NCBI GenBank assembly: GCA_963807065.1
Contig: CAWDZQ010000002.1
Coordinates: forward strand, 124,001-188,000
Direction: 5' to 3'
Source of the DNA: CAWAND01 sp963807065
GTDB taxonomy: Bacteria > Chloroflexota > Anaerolineae > Anaerolineales > E44-bin32
Length of the DNA: 64,000 nt
A program made the position numbers and the translations under genes. Under the pieces are notes generated by a model. The model saw only the letters and a list, made by a program, of their open reading frames with translations, was not told the origin of the DNA and did not search any database. Of the stretch, positions 7,762-15,019 are shown piece after piece; within the stretch, counting starts at the first letter, position 1; every line of letters starts with the position of its first letter.

Positions 7762-8435
7762 CCTGGGATGAGATCCTTCGTTTCAGCCGGGGCCCACTGT
7801 TCAACGTTGCCCTGCTGGTGTTTATAGCCGGGATGGCCTACCGCCTGATCAGCGTCCTGCTGCTCGGTTGGGGCCGCGATCGCGTGCCGGCCATGGGCAG
7901 CAAAGCCGCCGGCGTCGTCAAGACCTACCTGAAGGGCATCCTGATTTGGCCATTCATACCCTGGGTCAAAGGGACATTTGCCCGCAATCCGATCATGTAC
8001 ATCGCCGGCGGACTGTTCCACCTCGGCCTGTTGGTGACAATCATCCTGGGCACGCCGCACATGCTGGTTTGGAAGAGCCTGCTCGGCTTCGGCTGGCCGA
8101 CCCTGCCGCTACCAATGATCGACTGGCTGGCGGCGGTGGCCATCGTGGCTATGCTGACCCTGTTCATCAACCGCCTGGTCAACCCGGTGCTTCAGCTCAT
8201 CACCGGCCCGGCGGAATGGATCAACTGGTGGATCGTCTTTCTGCCGATGGTCAGCGGATACATCATGACCCACCACCTGTTCTTCAGCTACGAGGTGCTC
8301 TTCAGCCTGCACATGCTGGCAGTTGACCTGCTCCTCATTTGGATCCCGTTTAGCCGAATATCACACTTCGTCTTCTACTTCTTCTCGCGCACCGTGCACG
8401 GCGTTGAATTCGGCAAGCGAGGCGTGACACCCTAA
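7758..8435 (+). CDS. isp1: Isp1-like membrane cytochrome b subunit
   Basis: A 225-residue integral membrane protein of the NarI/DsrM type, with about five hydrophobic segments. Histidines that could bind heme b stand in FHLGLL, MTHHLFF and SLHMLAVD. It overlaps the small-subunit gene by 4 bases (ATGA), and the isp2 start follows within 13 bases. In Isp-type hydrogenases this subunit accepts electrons from the exported HynSL pair and passes them across the membrane to the cytoplasmic Isp2. Confidence 0.9.
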   Translation: MTWDEILRFSRGPLFNVALLVFIAGMAYRLISVLLLGWGRDRVPAMGSKAAGVVKTYLKGILIWPFIPWVKGTFARNPIMYIAGGLFHLGLLVTIILGTPHMLVWKSLLGFGWPTLPLPMIDWLAAVAIVAMLTLFINRLVNPVLQLITGPAEWINWWIVFLPMVSGYIMTHHLFFSYEVLFSLHMLAVDLLLIWIPFSRISHFVFYFFSRTVHGVEFGKRGVTP

Positions 8436-8447
8436 AGGAGGATGACG

Positions 8448-9722
8448 GTGAGCACCGAACAAGCCCTCAACACCTTTGTCAAAGAAACCGGTGGCTGGGT
8501 CGCCTCGCAGCTCGAAGCCTGCACCCGCTGCGGAATGTGCGCCGAAGCCTGCCACTTCTACCAGGCGACCGAGAAGCCCGAGTACTCGCCCGTCTGGAAG
8601 TTCGAACCTTTGCGTCGCGCCTACGAGCAGCGCTTCACGTTCGCCGGACGTCTTAAGCTGGCCCTAGGCCTCGACCGTGCCGTCAGCAACGGCGATCTGG
8701 CGACATGGAGCGAGATCGACTACACGGCCTGCACCCTGTGCAATCGGTGTTCGATGGTCTGCCCCATGGGGATCGACCTGGGTCCCATCATCCATGGCGT
8801 GCGCTCCGGCGTGGCCGCAGCGGGTCTGGTGCCGGTCGATCTGGCCGACGCCACTCAGAAGCAGATGGACGTTGGCAGCCCGCTGGGTGTGGATGATAAC
8901 GCCTGGGAAGCCCGCATCGAGTGGATCGGCGACGACTGGGAGGTGGATATCCCGGTCGACGTCCAGGGCGCCGAAACCTTGGTCGTCTTCACCTCGATCG
9001 AGCTCATGAAATTCCCGGATAACATCGCCTCCATCGCCAAGATCCTGAATGCAGCCGGCGAAAAGTGGACCCTCAGTTCAAAGGGCCGCGAGGTGGTCAA
9101 CTTCGGCCTGTTCGAAGGCGACATGGACAAGACACGCCTGTTTTTGGGGCGTCTGTTCGACGCCGCCGTTGAGCTGGGCGTCAAGCACATCATGGTTACC
9201 GAGTGCGGCCATGCATATGAAGCCTTGCGATGGACGGCGCCCAACATCATGGACGTGCCAGCCGGCATCGATGTCACCCATATCGCCGGCAAGATGGGTG
9301 AATACCTGCGCACGGGCCGCATCAAACTCAAGCAAGGCGCCTATGACGAAGGTACGCTCACCTTCCACGACGCCTGCAAGATCCAGCGTAAAGGCGGGCA
9401 CATCAAGGAGCCGCGCCAGATCCTAAACATCCTGGCGCCCAACGCTTTCAAAGAAATGACCCCCAACAAAGAGCAGGGCGTTTGCTGCGGCGGCGGTGGC
9501 GGCGTGATTTCCATTGCCGACGCGGACGCCAACCGATTCGCAGCTTTCGAACTGAAGATCGACCAGATGAAGCAGGTCGGCGCCACCGACGTAACCATGG
9601 TCTGCTCCAACTGCCGACTGCAGTTCGTGGACGGGGTCCAGCATTTTGGCGTCAACGTCAAGGTGCACGGACTGTCTCAGATGGTGGCTGATGCCCTGGT
9701 GGTTGAGGAGAAGACGTCATGA
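8448..9722 (+). CDS. isp2: Isp2-like HdrD/DsrK-type iron-sulfur protein
   Basis: A cytoplasmic protein of about 424 residues. Two ferredoxin-type 4Fe-4S motifs (CTRCGMCAEACHF and CTLCNRCSMVCPM) are followed by HdrB/DsrK-like CCG domains, with DACKIQ, CCGGGGG and CSNCRLQF forming one complete cysteine set. The GTG at 8448 is preferred because AAAGGAGG ends at 8441; the ATG at 8442 touches that sequence and is too close. In known Isp systems this subunit delivers H2-derived electrons to a sulfur- or disulfide-type acceptor. The acceptor here may be the lipoyl or DsrE carriers of the same array, which is inference. Confidence 0.9.
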   Translation: MSTEQALNTFVKETGGWVASQLEACTRCGMCAEACHFYQATEKPEYSPVWKFEPLRRAYEQRFTFAGRLKLALGLDRAVSNGDLATWSEIDYTACTLCNRCSMVCPMGIDLGPIIHGVRSGVAAAGLVPVDLADATQKQMDVGSPLGVDDNAWEARIEWIGDDWEVDIPVDVQGAETLVVFTSIELMKFPDNIASIAKILNAAGEKWTLSSKGREVVNFGLFEGDMDKTRLFLGRLFDAAVELGVKHIMVTECGHAYEALRWTAPNIMDVPAGIDVTHIAGKMGEYLRTGRIKLKQGAYDEGTLTFHDACKIQRKGGHIKEPRQILNILAPNAFKEMTPNKEQGVCCGGGGGVISIADADANRFAAFELKIDQMKQVGATDVTMVCSNCRLQFVDGVQHFGVNVKVHGLSQMVADALVVEEKTS

Positions 9723-10042
9723 ACACTGCGTTTACTATCACACCGGTTGAGAAGGGCATTATGCGCTGCCAGCACACCGCGCCCATGTCACACGACGATG
9801 TGCAGACACTGGCCAGCTTCCTGTACGACTACGACGGCAAGCTGCTGGTGGACCTTACGGAAGCCGATCCCCAAGAATGCGCCAAGAACCTGGCGAATTT
9901 CCGCCCCATGATGCCGACGGCAGCCATCTTCGGCGCCGAAATCGACCCCGCCATTCTTGAGATCCCGGACAGCTACTACGTCAAGGAAGTCCGACATTTC
10001 AAGACTGAAGACGAAGCCCTGGCCTGGCTTCGAGAGCAGTAG
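9719..10042 (+). CDS. small protein between isp2 and the hydrogenase large-subunit gene, STAS/SpoIIAA-like
   Basis: A 107-residue acidic soluble protein that overlaps isp2 by 4 bases (ATGA), so translation is coupled. The pattern KLLVDLTEADPQ in the middle and FKTEDEALAWLREQ at the end resembles small SpoIIAA-like/STAS proteins (lipid or ligand binding folds). One cysteine occurs in IMRCQHT and one in QECAKN. I know of no such protein in classic hynS-isp1-isp2-hynL operons. A role in assembly or regulation of this hydrogenase is inferred only from its place. Confidence 0.75.
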   Translation: MNTAFTITPVEKGIMRCQHTAPMSHDDVQTLASFLYDYDGKLLVDLTEADPQECAKNLANFRPMMPTAAIFGAEIDPAILEIPDSYYVKEVRHFKTEDEALAWLREQ

Positions 10043-10051
10043 GAGGAAAGC

Positions 10052-11797
10052 ATGGCACAGCGACTCGTCATCGACCCCATCACCCGCATCGAGGGCCACC
10101 TTCGTATCGAGGCCGAGCTCGACGGCCAAAACAAGGTCAGTCAGGCCTACTCGTCGGGCACGATGGTGCGCGGGATCGAGATTATTCTCAAGGGCCGTGA
10201 TCCGCGCGAGGCCTGGGCCTTTACCCAGCGCGCTTGCGGTGTGTGCACCACGGTCCACTCCTTCGCCTCGATCCGCGCCGTCGAGGATGCGCTCGACATC
10301 CGCATCCCTAAGAACGCCAATCTGATCCGCAACCTGATGATTGGGCAGCAGTACGTGCACGACCATGTGATGCACTTTTATCACCTGCATGCCCTTGACT
10401 TTGTCGACATCGTGGCGGCGCTCAAGGCCGATCCGGCCGAGACCTCGCGCATCGCTCAGTCCATCTCGCCGTGGCCCAAGTCCTCCCCGGGGTATTTCAA
10501 GGATATCCAGGGCAAGGTCCAAGCCATCGTCGACAGCGGCCAGCTCTCGCTCTTCGCCAACGCCTACTGGGGGCACCCGGCCTACAAGCTTCCCCCCGAA
10601 GTCAACCTGCTGGCCGTCGCCCACTATCTGGAGGCGCTGGATTGGCAGAAGGATGTGGTGGCCGTTCACACCATCTTCGGCGGCAAGAACCCGCACCCGA
10701 ACTTCCTGGTGGGCGGTGTCCCCGTGGCCATCGACATTAACAGCGACGAAGCTCTGAATGCAGACCGGCTGTCGATCGTCGGCAATGCCATCCAGAAGAT
10801 GATCGAGTTCGTCGACCAGGTCTACATCCCCGACCTGCTGGCCATCGCTCCCTTCTACAAGGAGTACGCCGGTTTGGGCGAGGGTTTGGGCAACTTCCTC
10901 ACATGGGGCGAGTTCCCTGCTGACGACATCAACGACCTCTCCGGCCTGCTCGTGCCGCGTGGTGCGATCCTCAACCGCGATTTGACCCACATCGTCGAGC
11001 CGGATCCGAAGGATTTCGAGCAGGTGAAAGAATACGTGGCACGGTCCTGGTATGACTACCAGGGCGGCGACGAGACCGGCCTCCACCCCTGGAAGGGGGA
11101 GACCAGTCTCAACTACACCGGTCCCAAGCCGCCCTACGACTTCCTGGAGGTCGACAAGAAGTACTCGTGGCTCAAGGCGCCACGCTGGAAGGACACCCCC
11201 ATGGAGGTCGGACCATTGGCCCGCGTCCTGATGATGTACGCCAGCGGTCACGAGCAGACCCAGGAGCTGACCAAGGCCGTTCTGAGTGCGCTGGATGCCC
11301 CGGTGGAAGCGGTGTTCTCCACCCTGGGCCGAACGGCCGCCCGCGGCATCGAGACCAAGGTCTTCGCCGACGCTCTTTCCGGTTGGTACAGCGATCTGTT
11401 GGCGAACATCGCCAGTGGGGATCAACAGAACTTCAACGGCGACCGTTGGGAGCCGACCAGCTGGCCGCGGCACGCCGAGGGATTTGGGTTCACCGAAGCC
11501 CCCCGCGGCGCACTGGGCCACTGGGTGGTCATCGACGGCGGGGCAATCCAGAACTACCAGCTGGTCGTTCCGACCACGTGGAACGCTTCGCCACGTGACG
11601 GCAAGGGACAGCCAGGCGCCTACGAAGCCTCCCTGGTGGGCACGCCCTTGGCGGTGCCCGACCAACCGCTTGAGATCCTGAGGACCATCCACAGCTTCGA
11701 TCCGTGCATGGCCTGCGCCATCCACATGGTCGACGCTGAAGGCAAGCCCCTGACCGAAGTCTCCAGTGTGCCCGGGCTGCACACCTGCAGCCTGTAG
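10052..11797 (+). CDS. hynL: [NiFe] hydrogenase large subunit, group 1e type
   Basis: A 581-residue catalytic subunit. Nickel ligands come from RACGVCTTVHS near residue 63 and DPCMACAIH near the C terminus; all four are Cys, so this is not a NiFeSe enzyme. The N-terminal motif RIEGHLRIEAEL is also typical. After the final motif His comes a tail of 23 residues beginning MVDAEGK, which the maturation protease encoded downstream should remove. RBS AGGAGG at 10041. It oxidises H2 on the outer face of the membrane after co-export with the Tat-signalled small subunit. Confidence 0.97.
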   Translation: MAQRLVIDPITRIEGHLRIEAELDGQNKVSQAYSSGTMVRGIEIILKGRDPREAWAFTQRACGVCTTVHSFASIRAVEDALDIRIPKNANLIRNLMIGQQYVHDHVMHFYHLHALDFVDIVAALKADPAETSRIAQSISPWPKSSPGYFKDIQGKVQAIVDSGQLSLFANAYWGHPAYKLPPEVNLLAVAHYLEALDWQKDVVAVHTIFGGKNPHPNFLVGGVPVAIDINSDEALNADRLSIVGNAIQKMIEFVDQVYIPDLLAIAPFYKEYAGLGEGLGNFLTWGEFPADDINDLSGLLVPRGAILNRDLTHIVEPDPKDFEQVKEYVARSWYDYQGGDETGLHPWKGETSLNYTGPKPPYDFLEVDKKYSWLKAPRWKDTPMEVGPLARVLMMYASGHEQTQELTKAVLSALDAPVEAVFSTLGRTAARGIETKVFADALSGWYSDLLANIASGDQQNFNGDRWEPTSWPRHAEGFGFTEAPRGALGHWVVIDGGAIQNYQLVVPTTWNASPRDGKGQPGAYEASLVGTPLAVPDQPLEILRTIHSFDPCMACAIHMVDAEGKPLTEVSSVPGLHTCSL

Positions 11798-11820
11798 GCG
11801 TACCAGAAGTTGGCGACCTC

Positions 11821-11861
11821 AAGGGCCCGGTCCGTTGGAGTCACGGCGGATCGGGCCCTTT
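11821..11861 (+). terminator. hairpin between hydrogenase structural and accessory genes
   Basis: A 14-bp stem (one G-T pair) is formed by bases 11821-11834 and 11847-11860, with a 12-base loop, followed by only two T residues. It sits 24 bases after the large-subunit stop. It may be a partial terminator or RNA end-protecting element that lowers expression of the accessory genes relative to the structural genes. Confidence 0.6.
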
Positions 11862-11936
11862 GACAGTTGACAGCCATGGATGACGGCCTGCTCCTGAAAT
11901 CCCTGCCCTGCGTCGTCGAGAGTTCTGGAAGAGCTC

Positions 11937-12296
11937 ATGGGACCCAACGGCGCTCGCGAGATGTTGCACTCCGCCGGCCACAAGCCAGCCGCCAACTTGA
12001 TTGGGGCCCTTCCTTTGCACCTGCTCGTAGAGGATACCGTGACGCGCTCGGCCGACTGGCTGGGTGAGCTTGGATTTGCTGACATCTGGACCGTGGACGG
12101 CGCGGGAGATGTTCGGCTTTCCGACCTTCCCATAAAATGCGCCAATCACGCGCTGGACCTGGCGGCGGATGGCGCCGGCGAATACTTCTGTATTGGCCCG
12201 CTCGAAGAGTGCTCGCGGCAGATGTCGAGCCCATCGATCCAGGTGGACAAGTGCTCCCAACATGGTCTGGTACAGACATGGAGTTTGAAGGCATGA
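11937..12296 (+). CDS. hypothetical protein, possibly V4R-like
   Basis: A 119-residue protein ending in an ATGA overlap with the maturation-protease gene, which supports a real gene. The pattern (GPNGAREMLHSAG near the start, GEYFCIGPLEECSRQM near the end) recalls small V4R (4-vinyl reductase-like) ligand-binding domains, but I am not certain of the family. Cysteines at ICIG-like positions and in VDKCSQH could bind metal. Start ATG 11937 is the first after an in-frame stop, with a weak GGAAG upstream. A hydrogenase maturation or sensing role is inferred from place alone. Confidence 0.6.
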   Translation: MGPNGAREMLHSAGHKPAANLIGALPLHLLVEDTVTRSADWLGELGFADIWTVDGAGDVRLSDLPIKCANHALDLAADGAGEYFCIGPLEECSRQMSSPSIQVDKCSQHGLVQTWSLKA

Positions 12297-12787
12297 CCAA
12301 ATCCCAAGTGTTGGTGCTTGGTATCGGCAACCTGCTCAATGCCGACGAAGGAGTTGGGGTACATGCCGTTCGGGCGCTGGAAGAGGAGTACGGGCACCGC
12401 TTTCCCGAGGTGGCCTTCCTGGATGGTGGTACGCTGGGTTTGAATCTCCTTCCCTTGGTGGAGGAGGCCACCCACCTGCTCCTGCTGGACTGCGTGAACG
12501 CCGGCCAGCCGGGCGGGACGATTGTCGAGTTGACCAAAGACGAAATCCCACTCTACAGCGGTGTGAAGATGTCCCAGCACCAGACGACATTTCAGGAGGT
12601 GCTGGGGCTGGCCCTGCTCCGCGGGCGGCTCCCTGAGCACCTGCATCTGATCGGCGTGCAGCCGGTCAGCATGGACATCGGCACCGAACTCACCCCGGCC
12701 GTTCAGGTCGTGTTGCGGGAGATGGTGGGCCGCGCCGCATCCTGCCTGAACGGTTGGATGACGGAAACCCGGCCAGGCAAGCCCTAA
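12293..12787 (+). CDS. hynD: hydrogenase maturation endopeptidase (HyaD/HybD family)
   Basis: A 164-residue nickel-sensing protease. It starts MTKSQVLVLGIGNLLNADEGVGVHA, with the conserved Glu of the GIGNxLxxDEG motif (a nickel ligand). Asp in DCVNAG and His in MSQHQTTF match the other metal ligands of the family. It cuts the C-terminal tail of the hydrogenase large subunit after nickel insertion. The start at 12293 was chosen for homology to family N termini and for its 4-base overlap with the upstream gene. Confidence 0.93.
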   Translation: MTKSQVLVLGIGNLLNADEGVGVHAVRALEEEYGHRFPEVAFLDGGTLGLNLLPLVEEATHLLLLDCVNAGQPGGTIVELTKDEIPLYSGVKMSQHQTTFQEVLGLALLRGRLPEHLHLIGVQPVSMDIGTELTPAVQVVLREMVGRAASCLNGWMTETRPGKP

Positions 12788-12809
12788 ATCTTTGGATGAG
12801 GTGAATCTC

Positions 12810-13856
12810 ATGGATGTCTACGACCTCGGTACCGTTACCTGGGAACAGAGTCAGCTCTATTATCATGCGCTGGCCCACTTGGGTCGATCCGGGCTTCTCC
12901 TGCTTCAGCCGGCATCGCCATACGTGTGCCTGGGCTTTCACCAAGACGCCCGCAAAGAAGTCGACCTGGACTACGTGCGGCAGACCGGGCTGCCTCTCTT
13001 CCGCCGTGAAGTAGGCGGCGGGGCCGTCTATCTGGATCGGGGACAACTTTTCTACCAGTTCGTCTTTCACAAGGATGATCCGGCGCTGCCCGCATCCAAA
13101 GACTTCTTTTATCGCAAGTACCTGGCGCCGGCCGTGGAGACCTTTAGGGATTTCGGCCTGGATGCCACCTTCAAACCAGTGAATGACATTATGGTCGGCG
13201 GCCGCAAGATCTCTGGCAACGGAGCGGCCGAGATCGGCGAGGGGGTGGTGCTGGTTGGCAACTTCATGATGGGCTTCAATTACGACCAGATGACCCGCGT
13301 GCTGAGGGTGCCCGACGAGAAGTTTCGTGACAAGATTCACAAATCGCTGCGCGAGAACCTGACCACCATGGGGCGCGAGCTGGGAGAAGCACCACCGATG
13401 GAGGCCATTGCCGAGCGGCTGCTGGCCAACTCCGAAGACCTGGTTGGTGGATGGACTCCGGCCGAGATCGACGAAGAGATCCGGGCCAAAGCCGCCAGTC
13501 TGTGGGAGATGTACGGCACACAGGAGTGGACCTTCTTCAACGATGCCCGCCAAGAGACTGGCCGGGAAGTGAAGATCGCTGAGGGTGTCACGGTTGTCCA
13601 GAAAGCGGTCAAACTCCCGGGCGGATTGGTGCACCTGACGGCAGACAAGCGCGACGGCCGGATCTATGGCGTGCATTTGTCGGGCGATTTCTTCATCTAT
13701 CCCCAGCATGCTGTGCCTGAATTGGAAGCGGCGCTGGAGGGTGCCCAGCTCGACATGTCGGGCCTGGCTGAAACGATTAGGGACTTTTTCGAGACGCACG
13801 CCATCGAGGCGCCGGGGATTGCACCCCAGGCGCTGGCGGAGGCGATCGTCGGCTGA
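12810..13856 (+). CDS. lplA: lipoate-protein ligase A family protein
   Basis: A 348-residue protein. RREVGGGAVYLDRGQL is the RRxxGGGxVxHD-type lipoate-binding loop, and NDIMVGGRKISGNGA carries the catalytic lysine. A C-terminal accessory domain of about 100 residues follows. The start ATG 12810 follows GAGGTGA at 12798. It activates lipoate with ATP and attaches it to a lysine of a carrier protein. Inside a hydrogenase accessory operon the obvious client is the GcvH-like protein at 6138, as specialised ligases serve LbpA in sHdr loci. No dehydrogenase E2 genes are seen in the window. Confidence 0.9.
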   Translation: MDVYDLGTVTWEQSQLYYHALAHLGRSGLLLLQPASPYVCLGFHQDARKEVDLDYVRQTGLPLFRREVGGGAVYLDRGQLFYQFVFHKDDPALPASKDFFYRKYLAPAVETFRDFGLDATFKPVNDIMVGGRKISGNGAAEIGEGVVLVGNFMMGFNYDQMTRVLRVPDEKFRDKIHKSLRENLTTMGRELGEAPPMEAIAERLLANSEDLVGGWTPAEIDEEIRAKAASLWEMYGTQEWTFFNDARQETGREVKIAEGVTVVQKAVKLPGGLVHLTADKRDGRIYGVHLSGDFFIYPQHAVPELEAALEGAQLDMSGLAETIRDFFETHAIEAPGIAPQALAEAIVG

Positions 13857-13962
13857 CGATTGTCACGTTCCACATGGCGCATGACGTGATGGACAGGTGA
13901 CTTAACCCACTCCACCGGGTAGCCGCAATCGCCTACCCTTGCATCGGGAGCAGAGGTTGGAA

Positions 13963-14346
13963 ATGCACGAACTACCGGTCACCGAGAGCATCCTTGAGAT
14001 GGTCCAGCGCCACGCCCGCGAGGCCAACGCCACCCGGGTGACGGATCTGTATCTGGTGATGGGCCAGCTTTCCAGCCTGGTGGATGACTCGATCCAGTTC
14101 TACTGGGACATCATCAGTGAAGGCACCTTGGCCGAGGGCGCTCAGCTTCATTTCGAGCGTGTTCCGGGCGAGCTGTTCTGCCTGGATTGCGGATCCCGTT
14201 ATGTGATGGCCGACACGACTTTCGCCTGCCCATCGTGTCACGGATTGCATGTCCAGGTTGTGGCGGGCGATGAATTCCGACTGGACGCCATCGACGTCCA
14301 AACCCCAGAAGACCAAGAGCAGATTGAAGGCGAGGCCGTGGTATGA
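13963..14346 (+). CDS. hypA: hydrogenase nickel incorporation protein HypA
   Basis: A 127-residue nickel metallochaperone. It begins MHELPVTESIL, and the Met-His-Glu N terminus is the known nickel site. The zinc domain has CLDCG and CPSCH pairs (residues about 73-92). The start at 13963 is fixed by that N terminus; an earlier in-frame ATG would bury it. It hands nickel to HypB and the hydrogenase large subunit. The stop overlaps the hypB start. Confidence 0.95.
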   Translation: MHELPVTESILEMVQRHAREANATRVTDLYLVMGQLSSLVDDSIQFYWDIISEGTLAEGAQLHFERVPGELFCLDCGSRYVMADTTFACPSCHGLHVQVVAGDEFRLDAIDVQTPEDQEQIEGEAVV

Positions 14347-15008
14347 CGGAACGTGTGGCTGTTGTAGAGAAGATCCTGAGCGCCAACGACCGCCTGGCGG
14401 AGGACAACCGACGCCGCCTGGACGACGGGCATGTCTTCGGCGTCAACATCATGGCCTCCCCCGGCGCGGGCAAGACTTCACTTATCGAGCGTACGCTGGG
14501 CGAGCTCGGCGGACGCTGGCGGGTGGGCGTGGTGGACGGTGACGTGGCCACCAGCATCGACGCCGACCGGGCAGCCGCGGCTGGCGCTTCGGCGGTCCAG
14601 GTCAACACGGGGGGCGAGTGCCACCTCGACGCCGTGATGCTGCACGGAGCCCTGGCGGAGATGGACCTTGCCAACCTTGAGCTGCTGATCGTGGAGAACG
14701 TCGGCAACCTGATCTGCCCAGCCGGGTTTCAGCTTGGCACGCACAAGAGTGTCCTGGTGGCCTCCGTGCCTGAAGGTGACGACAAACCTTATAAGTATCC
14801 GGGGATGTACCGCGGCGTCCAGGCGCTGGTGATCAACAAAATCGACCTCCAACCCTATGTTGAGTTCGACATGGAGTACTTTCGACAAGGCGTCGAAGTG
14901 CTCAACCCGGGGCTGGAAACCTTCCCGCTTTCATGCAAGACCGGCGAAGGTCTTGTGGCCTGGGTTGCCTGGCTGGAAAATCATCTCGCCGCACTGCGGG
15001 CGAACTAG
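14343..15008 (+). CDS. hypB: hydrogenase nickel incorporation GTPase HypB
   Basis: A 221-residue SIMIBI-class GTPase. The P-loop is NIMASPGAGKTSLIE (about residues 36-50), Walker B region GVVDGDV, metal-site region NTGGECHLDA and the guanine motif NKIDL. It lacks the His-rich stretch and the N-terminal CxxCGC high-affinity nickel motif found in some HypB proteins, so it probably does not store nickel. It works with HypA in nickel insertion. It overlaps hypA by 4 bases. Confidence 0.95.
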   Translation: MTERVAVVEKILSANDRLAEDNRRRLDDGHVFGVNIMASPGAGKTSLIERTLGELGGRWRVGVVDGDVATSIDADRAAAAGASAVQVNTGGECHLDAVMLHGALAEMDLANLELLIVENVGNLICPAGFQLGTHKSVLVASVPEGDDKPYKYPGMYRGVQALVINKIDLQPYVEFDMEYFRQGVEVLNPGLETFPLSCKTGEGLVAWVAWLENHLAALRAN

Positions 15009-15019
15009 GGAGCTGGATC

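Noticed and set aside
10241..11710. possible selenocysteine in the hydrogenase large subunit
   Set aside because: Both nickel motifs (RACGVC and DPCMAC) have only Cys codons, so it is an ordinary NiFe enzyme.
9788..11782. open frame of 664 codons antisense to the hydrogenase large-subunit gene
   Set aside because: The plus-strand gene has all nickel-site motifs; the antisense translation has no domain character.
13865..13895. TCACGT and ACGTGA inverted repeat between lplA and hypA
   Set aside because: Only 6-bp arms with a 15-base spacer; too weak to call an operator.
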